NCBI GenBank assembly: GCA_913044145.1
Contig: CAJWOD010000074.1
Coordinates: 1 to 7,047, forward strand
Direction of reading: 5' to 3'
From: an uncultured Nitrospina sp.
GTDB lineage: Bacteria > Nitrospinota > Nitrospinia > Nitrospinales > VA-1
DNA length: 7,047 nt
The notes beneath the pieces are model-generated. The model did no database searches and had not been told where the DNA came from. It saw only the letters and a list, made by a program, of their open reading frames with translations. Below are positions 1 to 6,539 of the stretch, in pieces (the first letter of the stretch is position 1; each line of letters starts with the position of its first letter). The position numbers and the translations under genes are program-made.

Positions 1-74
1 AGGTAATTCTATAACATATTATTTTTATTATGCGTTAAAATATATTTTGGACAAAAAGAAAAAAGGAACAGGAA

Positions 75-89
75 TTCCCGCATTGGGAA
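75..89. repeat. Small inverted repeat upstream of the pilin gene
   Basis: TTCCC (75-79) and GGGAA (85-89) are perfect complements around the 5-base spacer GCATT. The repeat lies 58 bases before the pilin start, and its left side overlaps the palindrome GGAATTCC (71-78). No T-run follows, so it does not look like the terminator of an upstream gene. It could be a regulator-binding site or a 5' leader hairpin. With arms of only 5 bases, chance is a real possibility. I found no convincing sigma-54 (GG-N10-GC) or sigma-70 promoter in 1-146. Confidence 0.25.
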
Positions 90-135
90 AGGGTCAAAAA
101 TCGATTTATCTAACAGGCTTTTGTTAACTATTAAT

Positions 136-140
136 GGGAG
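136..140 (+). promoter_or_regulatory. Ribosome binding site of the pilin gene
   Basis: GGGAG lies 6 bases before the ATG at 147, the normal Shine-Dalgarno distance, and fixes that ATG as the start. It is the only clear Shine-Dalgarno sequence in front of any gene in the window; the other starts lack one. The bases between it and the start contain ATG TAA, in frame with the pilin start. Confidence 0.75.
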
Positions 141-146
141 ATGTAA

Positions 147-539
147 ATGTTATCCAGATATAGGAGCATAGAAGGGGAAAAAGGTTTTACCCTTATCGAA
201 TTGTTAATTGTTATCGCCATTATCGGTATTCTAGCTGCCATCGCGATTCCACAGTTCAGTGCTTATAAGCTACGTGGTTATAACTCTGATACAAAGGCAA
301 ACCTAACTAATTTGTTTCTGTCCTGCAAAGCATATTGGGCGGATAACGGAAGGGATTCAGCTTGTAACGAGAAAGATATTGCCAATACCACTTATGGCTA
401 TGAAAACTCACCTGGTATAACAATTACTATTCCTGACGATAGCAATACAAAATCTGCTTTTGCTGCCACAGCCGTAAATTCTAACGTTCCAGGAGTTATC
501 TATGCAATTAATTCTTCAGGAACAATTACGGAGCAGTAG
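147..539 (+). CDS. pilA: Type IV major pilin precursor (PilA-like)
   Basis: This 130-residue prepilin should be cleaved and N-methylated by a PilD-type prepilin peptidase and assembled into type IVa pili, used for twitching, attachment or DNA uptake. The charged leader of 13 residues ends EKG|FTLIE, giving a 117-residue mature protein. Glu18 is mature Glu5, needed for subunit docking, and Pro35 is mature Pro22, which kinks the N-terminal helix. Residues 14-36 form the hydrophobic assembly helix. The segment IPQFSAYKLRGYNS (34-47) is very like Geobacter PilA. Cys60 and Cys73 could form a disulfide in the C-terminal domain. A strong ribosome binding site sits upstream. No assembly genes lie next to it, so the gene is probably expressed alone. 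The family call is firm; the role as major pilin rather than minor pseudopilin is inferred from length and N-terminus. Confidence 0.93.
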   Translation: MLSRYRSIEGEKGFTLIELLIVIAIIGILAAIAIPQFSAYKLRGYNSDTKANLTNLFLSCKAYWADNGRDSACNEKDIANTTYGYENSPGITITIPDDSNTKSAFAATAVNSNVPGVIYAINSSGTITEQ

Positions 540-612
540 TTAATGTGTATAAACTCCCTGTTTTACTTTTATTGAGACATGGATTATTTTTTCACCTGTG
601 ATCCTCATATTA

Positions 613-641
613 TTGTGGTAGTTACTTGCCTTAAAAATAAT
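613..641 (+). promoter_or_regulatory. Probable sigma-70-type promoter of the BtuF-like gene
   Basis: TTGTGG (613-618) and AATAAT (636-641) are separated by exactly 17 bases. The -10 matches the consensus at 5 of 6 positions and the -35 only at TTG. Counting the last -10 base as -7, transcription would start at the A of 648, one base before the ATG of the next gene, so the mRNA would be essentially leaderless. The rest of the 540-648 gap shows no clear terminator for the pilin gene. Confidence 0.45.
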
Positions 642-648
642 CGTTGAA

Positions 649-1572
649 ATGAAAATAGTTTCCCTGTTACCCTCGGCGACAGAAATTATTTCGCGATTAG
701 GGTTAGAAAAAAACCTGGTTGGTGTTTCACATGAATGTGATTTTCCTGAGTCAGTCGTTCTGCTTCCCAAACTTACCTCCAGCAGTATAAATACCGAACT
801 GTCGAGTTCCAATATCCATAAGTCCGTAATGGAAGTAATGAAAAGGGCCGTTTCCGTTTACGATCTTGATTTAGAACTTTTAACATCTCTCAAACCTGAT
901 TTCATCATTACTCAGGATTTATGCGATGTATGCGCTGTATCTTTTGAACAGGTCGAGCAGGCTTGCCAGGAGGTTCTTGACAAAAATATTCGAATAATTT
1001 CACTAAAGCCAAAAATGCTAGGCGATATTTGGGACGATGTGCAAAACGTAGCGGACCAATTGTCGGTCGATGAAAAAGGCCGAGAGTTTCATGAAGAAAA
1101 GGAATCAAGAATCAAAGCATTACAAACACGGCATAGGGATGGAACTGCCCCAAAAGTTTTGACCATAGAGTGGATTGATCCAATTTATATAGGTGGCATG
1201 TGGTTACCTGAAATGATTGCTATTGTTGGTGGTCAGGCATGCATCGCTGAAAGCGGACAACCTGCACCAGTGGTCAATCGGGAAGACCTTGAAAAAATTG
1301 AACCCGATGTGGTGGTAATTAAACCCTGTGGATATAAATTAGAGCAGACTTTGAAAGAACTCGAGCTACTGAAAAAGCAACTCCCAGATTGGAGAAAATC
1401 ACCGAGGATCTATCTGGTCGATGGTAATTCCTATTTCAACCGACCTGGCCCACGTATTCTAGATTCCTTGGAAATTCTTGCCTACTGCACCTACCCCGAC
1501 CGATTCCTAGATTTTGGTGAATGTTACAAAAAAGGCTTCATTGAACTTGGTTCTGATCTGCAATTAAAATGA
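649..1572 (+). CDS. BtuF-like cobalamin/metal-ligand binding protein, cytosolic form
   Basis: This 307-residue protein belongs to the BtuF/FecB-type periplasmic-binding-protein superfamily (COG0614-like), in the subgroup often annotated as cobalamin-binding protein. Recognisable blocks are SLLPSATEI (5-13), GVSHECDFP (25-33), TQDLCDVCAVS (88-98), EWIDP (174-178), KPCGY (225-229) and DGNSYFNRPGPR (258-269). It spans the two lobes expected for the family at the usual length. There is no signal peptide or lipobox: an in-frame TAG at 619 leaves no alternative start between it and the ATG at 649, so the protein is cytosolic unless the start lies downstream. Cys30, Cys92, Cys95 and Cys227 lie in the family-typical blocks. 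No permease or ATPase gene adjoins it, so a transport role is doubtful; corrinoid handling or a metal-linked role inside the cell is inferred. No Shine-Dalgarno sequence precedes the start. Confidence 0.85.
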   Translation: MKIVSLLPSATEIISRLGLEKNLVGVSHECDFPESVVLLPKLTSSSINTELSSSNIHKSVMEVMKRAVSVYDLDLELLTSLKPDFIITQDLCDVCAVSFEQVEQACQEVLDKNIRIISLKPKMLGDIWDDVQNVADQLSVDEKGREFHEEKESRIKALQTRHRDGTAPKVLTIEWIDPIYIGGMWLPEMIAIVGGQACIAESGQPAPVVNREDLEKIEPDVVVIKPCGYKLEQTLKELELLKKQLPDWRKSPRIYLVDGNSYFNRPGPRILDSLEILAYCTYPDRFLDFGECYKKGFIELGSDLQLK

Positions 1573-1591
1573 ACCTCGCCTAGCTAGAGGG

Positions 1592-1620
1592 TTGAAAATT
1601 AAGGGGTAATTCTATATAAT
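1592..1620 (+). promoter_or_regulatory. Near-consensus sigma-70-type promoter of nadB-ftsK
   Basis: TTGAAA (1592-1597; 5 of 6 consensus bases) and TATAAT (1615-1620; 6 of 6) are separated by 17 bases, the optimum. With the last T of the -10 box as -7, the predicted start site is the A at 1627, which is the first base of the nadB ATG. The nearest purine-rich run, AAGGGG (1601-1606), is about 20 bases before the ATG, too far to be a ribosome binding site, and would lie upstream of the transcript. The promoter probably drives nadB and ftsK together. Confidence 0.75.
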
Positions 1621-1626
1621 TATCCT

Positions 1627-3285
1627 ATGGCTATTAAAAAGAATTTCATTGTAATTGGTTCTGGTGTTGCCGGATTGACATTCGCTCTCAAGGTTTGCAA
1701 ATTTGGCTCTGTAGGGATTATTACTAAAGAAGCCTTGGAAGAATCTGCCACGAAATACGCTCAAGGTGGTATTGCTTCGGTAATGGCGCAAGATGATTCT
1801 TTCGAATTGCATGTTCAGGACACGATGGAAACGGGACGCGGAATTTGCCACGAAGATTTTGTGCATATTGCCTGTCGTGAAGGTCCTGCAAGGATTCGTG
1901 AGTTGATCGATCTGGGAGCGCAATTTGATTTGCGTGGAACGGAATTCGATTTAGGAAAAGAGGGTGGGCATTCCAAACGCCGTATCCTTCACGCCCATGA
2001 CCTTACAGGTTGGGAAATTGAAAAAACTCTCATAGAAGCAATCCACACTGAAAAAAATATAGAAATATTCGAATACCATATGGCCATCGACCTGATCACC
2101 AGGGCCAGACTCGATGAAAAAATAAAACCGGGCAGTTTGGAAGATGAAGCGCTGGGACTTTATGTGTTGAATAATAAGACTCAACAGGTAGAGACGATGG
2201 TGGGGGATGTGATTTTGCTCGCCTCAGGGGGTGCTGGCAAAGTTTATCTTTATACTTCGAACCCAGATACTGCTACTGGAGATGGAATTTCTGTTGCCTA
2301 TCGAGCGGGTGCAAAAATTGCCAATATGGAGTTTTTTCAGTTCCATCCTACTTGTCTTTTTCATCCCAAAGCAAAATCGTTTTTGATTTCTGAAACAGTA
2401 CGCGGTGAAGGTGGGATTTTGCGTTTAGAAAATGGTGACACTTTCATGGAAAAATATCATGAATTGGGTTGTCTCGCGCCACGCGATGTGGTTGCCCGTG
2501 CGATTGACCATGAAATGAAAAAGAGCGGTGACGATTGTGTTTATCTTGATGTTACGCATCTGGAGGGTTACCGTATTCGAGAGCGGTTTCCAAATATTTA
2601 TCAAACCTGCCTTAAATTTGGTTTTGATATGTCTAGAGAGCTAGTTCCTGTTGTGCCGGCAGCTCACTATATGTGCGGTGGCGTAGTGGTAGATACAAAC
2701 GGACAAACAAACATTAAACGCTTGTTCGCTAGTGGAGAAGTTTGTTTCTCTGGTTTGCATGGTGCCAATCGGTTGGCCTCCAATTCTTTGTTAGAAGGTT
2801 TAGTTCTTTCGCATCGTGCGGTTGACAAAGCGGTTACCCTATTTAAAGAATCAAAAAACTCACCAAATCAGTTGGAATTAATTCCCGCTTGGGATCCAGG
2901 AAGCGCAGTTGATAGTGACGAATCCGTTGTGGTTTCACATAATTGGGACGAGATACGCCGTTTAATGTGGAACTATGTTGGCATTGTTCGCTCCGACAAA
3001 CGTCTAAAACGAGCGGAGCGTCGCATTCAACTTCTTTTGGAAGAAATTCAAGAATATTACTGGAACTTTAAAATTACCAAGGACACCTTAGAGCTTAGAA
3101 ACATTGCTATTACCGCACAGTTAATTATTCAAGGCGCGTTGACGAGGAACGAAAGTCGAGGCTTACATTATAACCTCGACCATCTGGATGTGGATGATGA
3201 AAACTGGAAACGCGATAACGTTTTTCAGGACACCGCCCGTAGATTGATAACCCCAATTAACCCGAGAATAGTGACCCATGAGTGA
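1627..3285 (+). CDS. nadB: L-aspartate oxidase NadB
   Basis: NadB oxidises L-aspartate to iminoaspartate in the cytosol using FAD, with oxygen or fumarate as electron acceptor; quinolinate synthase NadA then makes quinolinate for NAD. The 552 residues match the family's usual size (about 530-550). The FAD dinucleotide motif GSGVAG is at 11-16. Signature segments are YAQGGIA (44-50), EGGHSKRRI (112-120), FHPTCLF (239-245), RGEGG (259-263), APRDVVARAI (284-293), PAAHYMCGGV (344-353) and GANRLASNSLLE (379-390). Glu112, His240, Arg286, His347 and Arg382 correspond to the E. coli active-site residues Glu121, His244, Arg290, His351 and Arg386. The C-terminal helical domain is present. The EGGH motif and intact active site favour NadB over succinate dehydrogenase/fumarate reductase flavoproteins. 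No nadA or nadC adjoins it. The start has no Shine-Dalgarno sequence and coincides with the predicted transcription start. The 3' end overlaps ftsK by 8 bases. Confidence 0.96.
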   Translation: MAIKKNFIVIGSGVAGLTFALKVCKFGSVGIITKEALEESATKYAQGGIASVMAQDDSFELHVQDTMETGRGICHEDFVHIACREGPARIRELIDLGAQFDLRGTEFDLGKEGGHSKRRILHAHDLTGWEIEKTLIEAIHTEKNIEIFEYHMAIDLITRARLDEKIKPGSLEDEALGLYVLNNKTQQVETMVGDVILLASGGAGKVYLYTSNPDTATGDGISVAYRAGAKIANMEFFQFHPTCLFHPKAKSFLISETVRGEGGILRLENGDTFMEKYHELGCLAPRDVVARAIDHEMKKSGDDCVYLDVTHLEGYRIRERFPNIYQTCLKFGFDMSRELVPVVPAAHYMCGGVVVDTNGQTNIKRLFASGEVCFSGLHGANRLASNSLLEGLVLSHRAVDKAVTLFKESKNSPNQLELIPAWDPGSAVDSDESVVVSHNWDEIRRLMWNYVGIVRSDKRLKRAERRIQLLLEEIQEYYWNFKITKDTLELRNIAITAQLIIQGALTRNESRGLHYNLDHLDVDDENWKRDNVFQDTARRLITPINPRIVTHE

Positions 3286-5644
3286 AGAAAAAACAGTACA
3301 TGTTTTAATTAGAGATTTTTTTGGCGTGGTTGCGCTAGCCTTCACAGTATTTGGTTTCATGGCGCTGAATTCATTTTCACCCACTGACCCCTCTTTCAAT
3401 AAAAGTGTTACTGGAATGAACGTTATAAATTCCGGAGGCATGGTGGGAGCCTACCTTGCGGATGGGCTGGCGAGTATTTTCGGCAGCGGTTCCTTCTTCT
3501 TACCCGTTATCACTGCAGTTTTGGGCTGGGTATTAATTCGTGGTAAGCAAGTGCAAAACTGGTTGCTAATCATAGGTTCCGGAGTTTTATTTCTCGTAGG
3601 CCTTTGTTCTTTGCTAGCGATCTATTTTAAGATCGATCCGTTTTTCGGAAAAGCAGTACCGGTTGGAGGATTGCTTGGTGATGAACTTAGTGGGTTTCTG
3701 ATCACTTGGTTGAATACATCCGGAGCAGTGCTGCTCCTCATTACGTTACTATTTATTTCTTTTATGATAATGACTCGCCTTGAGGTCAATGTTCTTATAA
3801 AAACCTTGGGGCAGTTTTTTTCTATGATTGGTGGTGGGCTATGGTTAGGCCTAAATAGAATCAAAGACTTGGTAATTAAAATGTTACGGGAGATGGCAAA
3901 AGTTTTTCAGGGAATTAAAGCAGTGTTTCAAAAAAATCAGTTAACTTATTCTACATCCGTGCAAGCCAAAAAGGTTACCAGAGATCCGGTAATTGTTACC
4001 CGAACGCGCTCTGAACCTGTGGTCACTGAACACCAAGACAAAGCCAATAAAAAGAAACAGGAAGAAAAGCCGGAATTTATAGTTCAAGATCATTTTGCTT
4101 TTATGGGTTCATCTGATAAATACGAGATCCCACCTTTATCTTTGTTAAACGATATCCCTCCGGACGTAGGTCCGGATGCTGAAAAGACGCGTAATGAAAT
4201 ATTAGCAAGTAGCGCAATTCTTGAAAAAAAGTTGTTGGACTTTGGCATTGATGGGCGGGTCGTTCAGGTTTTACCAGGTCCGGTTATCACTTTGTTTGAA
4301 TACGAGCCGGCACCGGGTGTCAAAGTAAGTCGCATTGTTTCGCTTGCTGATGATCTTGCTTTGGCAATGCGGTGTGTCGGTTTGCGCATTCTAGCTCCTG
4401 TGCCCGGAAAACCAGTAGTGGGAATTGAGATTCCAAACCTTCGTCGTGAGACCATTTACTTTAAAGATGTAATGGAATCGGATGCTTTTCAAGAATCTAA
4501 TTCAAAACTAAATCTGGCAATCGGTAAAGATATTATTGGGGAGCCTGCGGTGCAAGATCTTGCAAAAACACCTCATTTATTGATAGCGGGTTCGACCGGA
4601 TCCGGGAAAAGTGTTGGTCTTAATTCAATGATATGTAGCATCCTACTGAATGCCACTCCAGATGAAGTTAAGATGATTATGATTGACCCCAAAATGCTGG
4701 AGCTTTCTGTTTACGATGGCATCCCGCATCTTATTGCTCCCGTGGTCACCAATCCTAAAAAAGCTGCCGCAGCTTTGAAGTGGGCTGTCACTGAAATGGA
4801 ATCGCGTTATAAGTTAATGGCCGAGCGTGGAGTGCGAAATATAAATGGCTTTAATGACCTTGCTGAAAAGCTACAAAAAGAATATGAAGTAGAATTAAAA
4901 AAACGGGAAAAAGCTAATAAAGGCGTGAAGCCTGTTGATGATGACACTAAGGACGAGGAAGAAGAAAATTTAATTCCAGAGCCGCCTGCAAAACTTCCCT
5001 ATGTGGTGGTGCTCATCGACGAACTAGCGGACTTGATGATGGTCGCATCAAAGGGTGTAGAAGATTGCTTAACACGCCTAGCGCAAATGGCACGTGCGGC
5101 AGGCATTCATTTGATTGTTGCAACACAACGTCCCTCCGTAGATGTGTTGACTGGAATCATTAAAGCTAATTTTCCAACGCGAATGTCTTACAAGGTGACT
5201 TCTCGGGTGGATTCTAGAACCATACTTGATGCAATGGGTGCCGACAAGCTTTTAGGCCGTGGTGATATGCTGTTTCTTCCACCAGGATCCTCCAATTTGC
5301 TTAGGCTCCATGGAGTAATGGTCAGTGATGAAGAGATTGAACGGATAGTTAGTTTCATTAAAAAACAGGCTCAACCAGTTTACGAAGAAGATATTTTTAT
5401 GGTCGCCGAAATTGAAGCAAAGGATGAAGAGGAAGAACAGGAAATGGATGAAAAATATGACGAAGCATTAGCCATTGTTGCTAAAGACAGGCAAGCATCC
5501 ATTTCTTATATCCAGCGACGATTAAGGATAGGATATAATAGGGCAGCACGAATTATAGAAACTATGGAGCGAGAAGGAGTAGTTGGTCCATCAGATGGGG
5601 TCAAGCCACGTGAAGTTTACGTCAGCCCAATCGAAATTGAATAG
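3278..5644 (+). CDS. ftsK: DNA translocase FtsK
   Basis: This septum-anchored ATPase pumps chromosomal DNA and supports dimer resolution at dif by XerCD. The 788 residues run in the usual order. Four membrane helices lie at about 14-30, 71-88, 95-117 and 146-165. A short charged linker covers about 200-285. The alpha/beta motor follows from about 290. Walker A is GSTGSGKS (438-445), Walker B is VVVLIDE (576-582), and ATQRPSVDVLTG is at 615-626. The C-terminal gamma winged helix covers about 724-786, and its segment RIGYNRAARIIE (750-761) matches the KOPS-reading helix of E. coli FtsK almost exactly. A charged insert (about 528-568) containing the acidic run DDDTKDEEEE precedes Walker B, in a variable region of the family. 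The short linker makes it closer in size to SpoIIIE/SftA-type proteins than to the 1300-residue E. coli protein. No strong ribosome binding site precedes ATG 3278; the 8-base overlap with nadB suggests translational coupling. Confidence 0.96.
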   Translation: MSEEKTVHVLIRDFFGVVALAFTVFGFMALNSFSPTDPSFNKSVTGMNVINSGGMVGAYLADGLASIFGSGSFFLPVITAVLGWVLIRGKQVQNWLLIIGSGVLFLVGLCSLLAIYFKIDPFFGKAVPVGGLLGDELSGFLITWLNTSGAVLLLITLLFISFMIMTRLEVNVLIKTLGQFFSMIGGGLWLGLNRIKDLVIKMLREMAKVFQGIKAVFQKNQLTYSTSVQAKKVTRDPVIVTRTRSEPVVTEHQDKANKKKQEEKPEFIVQDHFAFMGSSDKYEIPPLSLLNDIPPDVGPDAEKTRNEILASSAILEKKLLDFGIDGRVVQVLPGPVITLFEYEPAPGVKVSRIVSLADDLALAMRCVGLRILAPVPGKPVVGIEIPNLRRETIYFKDVMESDAFQESNSKLNLAIGKDIIGEPAVQDLAKTPHLLIAGSTGSGKSVGLNSMICSILLNATPDEVKMIMIDPKMLELSVYDGIPHLIAPVVTNPKKAAAALKWAVTEMESRYKLMAERGVRNINGFNDLAEKLQKEYEVELKKREKANKGVKPVDDDTKDEEEENLIPEPPAKLPYVVVLIDELADLMMVASKGVEDCLTRLAQMARAAGIHLIVATQRPSVDVLTGIIKANFPTRMSYKVTSRVDSRTILDAMGADKLLGRGDMLFLPPGSSNLLRLHGVMVSDEEIERIVSFIKKQAQPVYEEDIFMVAEIEAKDEEEEQEMDEKYDEALAIVAKDRQASISYIQRRLRIGYNRAARIIETMEREGVVGPSDGVKPREVYVSPIEIE

Positions 5645-5668
5645 GCTTGGTATTGAGATAGTTTTGCT

Positions 5669-5694
5669 GAAGGTATAACCTTCTTGATGTTTTT
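5669..5694 (+). terminator. Possible intrinsic terminator after ftsK
   Basis: GAAGGT (5669-5674) and ACCTTC (5678-5683) form a perfect 6-bp stem with the 3-base loop ATA. The T-rich stretch that follows is interrupted (TTGATG, then TTTTT at 5690-5694), so termination may be partial. The hairpin lies 25 bases after the ftsK stop and before the next gene, the right place to end the nadB-ftsK transcript. Confidence 0.45.
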
Positions 5695-5754
5695 CTATTT
5701 AACCTATCAGGGCAAAGTCACCTCGATTATTACAATTTCTTAAATTCGTGTTTG

Positions 5755-6531
5755 ATGAAAGAAGAACCTTTTCCTGATCCCCCCATCTTATTCTTGCTAA
5801 TGGGTGCGAGCAACCTCGCTCGAGGTTATTCCATGCTTACCCATCACCTTTCAGAATGTCTTGAAAAAAATAATATAGAATTTTTAAATGCATTAGGTCC
5901 TGGTCGAGGGTTTTGCGCTAGAGGTGGGATATTCAATATTACATATTCACCTATTCAGGAATGCCGGATAATAGAATCTGGGGAAAAAAAATCAAAGGAG
6001 GCTCTGCTTACAGTTGCGCTGATTACAGATATAGGCAATGACCTCATGTACGGTGTATCTGCTGATACTCTTATTAAAAGCCTAGATATAATAATAGACG
6101 AAATTCTTAAATGGGACGCGGAGATTTTTCTGACGCCCATTAATATCAACCCTAAAAAAGATATCAGTCCAATGATATTTTTTGTTTTGAGATTTTTACT
6201 TTATCCGAGCAGCAAAGTTAATTATGAAGAGATAGATTTGTCCATCTTCAAAGTAAATGAATACTTAGAAAAAAAAGTTCGGAGAGATGAAAAGATGCAT
6301 TTAATAACAGGTTTAGAAGCATTCGCGGGTTTAGATAGAATTCATTACAGTTTTTTTAAAACTCATACAGCATGGTCAACAATAGCAGAAAATTTTTTTC
6401 GGGTTATAAATATTCCTGCCCTAAAAAAATTACGCTTGATAGATGCTATCAAATCTATATTTTCGAATCTCAAGCGTTTAATTTTCTGTGACATGTTTTT
6501 CCTTAAGAAAAAAGGACGTGAATTTTTTTAG
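5755..6531 (+). CDS. SGNH/GDSL-type hydrolase-like protein with cationic C-terminal tail
   Basis: I do not recognise a named gene, but the 258 residues carry all four SGNH-fold blocks in order. GASN (17-20) supplies the putative nucleophile Ser19, LGPGRG (47-52) a block II glycine, DIGND (92-96) Asn95, and DRIH (194-197) the Asp194/His197 pair. Such enzymes are esterases, lipases, thioesterases or acyl transferases. No signal peptide is present, so it is probably cytosolic. Residues 138-153 are hydrophobic. About 35 residues after the fold (224-258) hold ten Lys/Arg against three Asp/Glu, mixed with Phe/Leu/Ile, suggesting membrane contact. ATG 5755 is preferred to the adjoining TTG 5752; neither has a Shine-Dalgarno sequence. 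A TAAATT sequence ends 8 bases before the ATG but has no good -35. G+C falls from about 50% near the start to under 30% in the second half. An acyltransferase gene follows at once, which favours a lipid or acyl substrate. Function is inferred only. Confidence 0.7.
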   Translation: MKEEPFPDPPILFLLMGASNLARGYSMLTHHLSECLEKNNIEFLNALGPGRGFCARGGIFNITYSPIQECRIIESGEKKSKEALLTVALITDIGNDLMYGVSADTLIKSLDIIIDEILKWDAEIFLTPININPKKDISPMIFFVLRFLLYPSSKVNYEEIDLSIFKVNEYLEKKVRRDEKMHLITGLEAFAGLDRIHYSFFKTHTAWSTIAENFFRVINIPALKKLRLIDAIKSIFSNLKRLIFCDMFFLKKKGREFF

Positions 6532-6539
6532 CTAAATTT

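Noticed and set aside
2..13. GGTAATTCTATA at 2-13 recurs exactly at 1605-1616, over the nadB promoter, suggesting a shared promoter element.
   Set aside because: In 7 kb of AT-rich DNA about one 12-base match is expected by chance, and the -35 of the first copy would lie outside the window.
85..93. GGGAAAGGG considered as a KOPS (GGGNAGGG) site for FtsK.
   Set aside because: The two G triplets are separated by three bases instead of two; no true KOPS octamer was seen on either strand.
141..149. ATG TAA directly before the pilin ATG, considered as a start-stop regulatory element.
   Set aside because: Only six bases, with the Shine-Dalgarno spacing better suited to ATG 147; likely chance in AT-rich DNA.
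540..812. Open frame on the minus strand across the pilin-BtuF gap.
   Set aside because: It overlaps the well-supported start of the BtuF-like gene, shows no recognisable family features, and has low-complexity content typical of a shadow frame. Other minus-strand frames inside nadB, ftsK and the last two genes were rejected for the same reasons.
1572..1590. CCTC...GAGG with the CTAGCTAG palindrome after the BtuF-like gene, considered as a terminator.
   Set aside because: The stem is only 4 bp with a 9-base loop and no T-run follows.
5984..6001. A8 run followed by AAAGGAGG inside the SGNH-like gene, considered as a programmed frameshift or internal start.
   Set aside because: In dnaX-type frameshifting the Shine-Dalgarno-like element precedes the slip site; here it follows. 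The nearest downstream TTG (6014) meets a stop within two codons, and the zero frame continues through the rest of the SGNH blocks.
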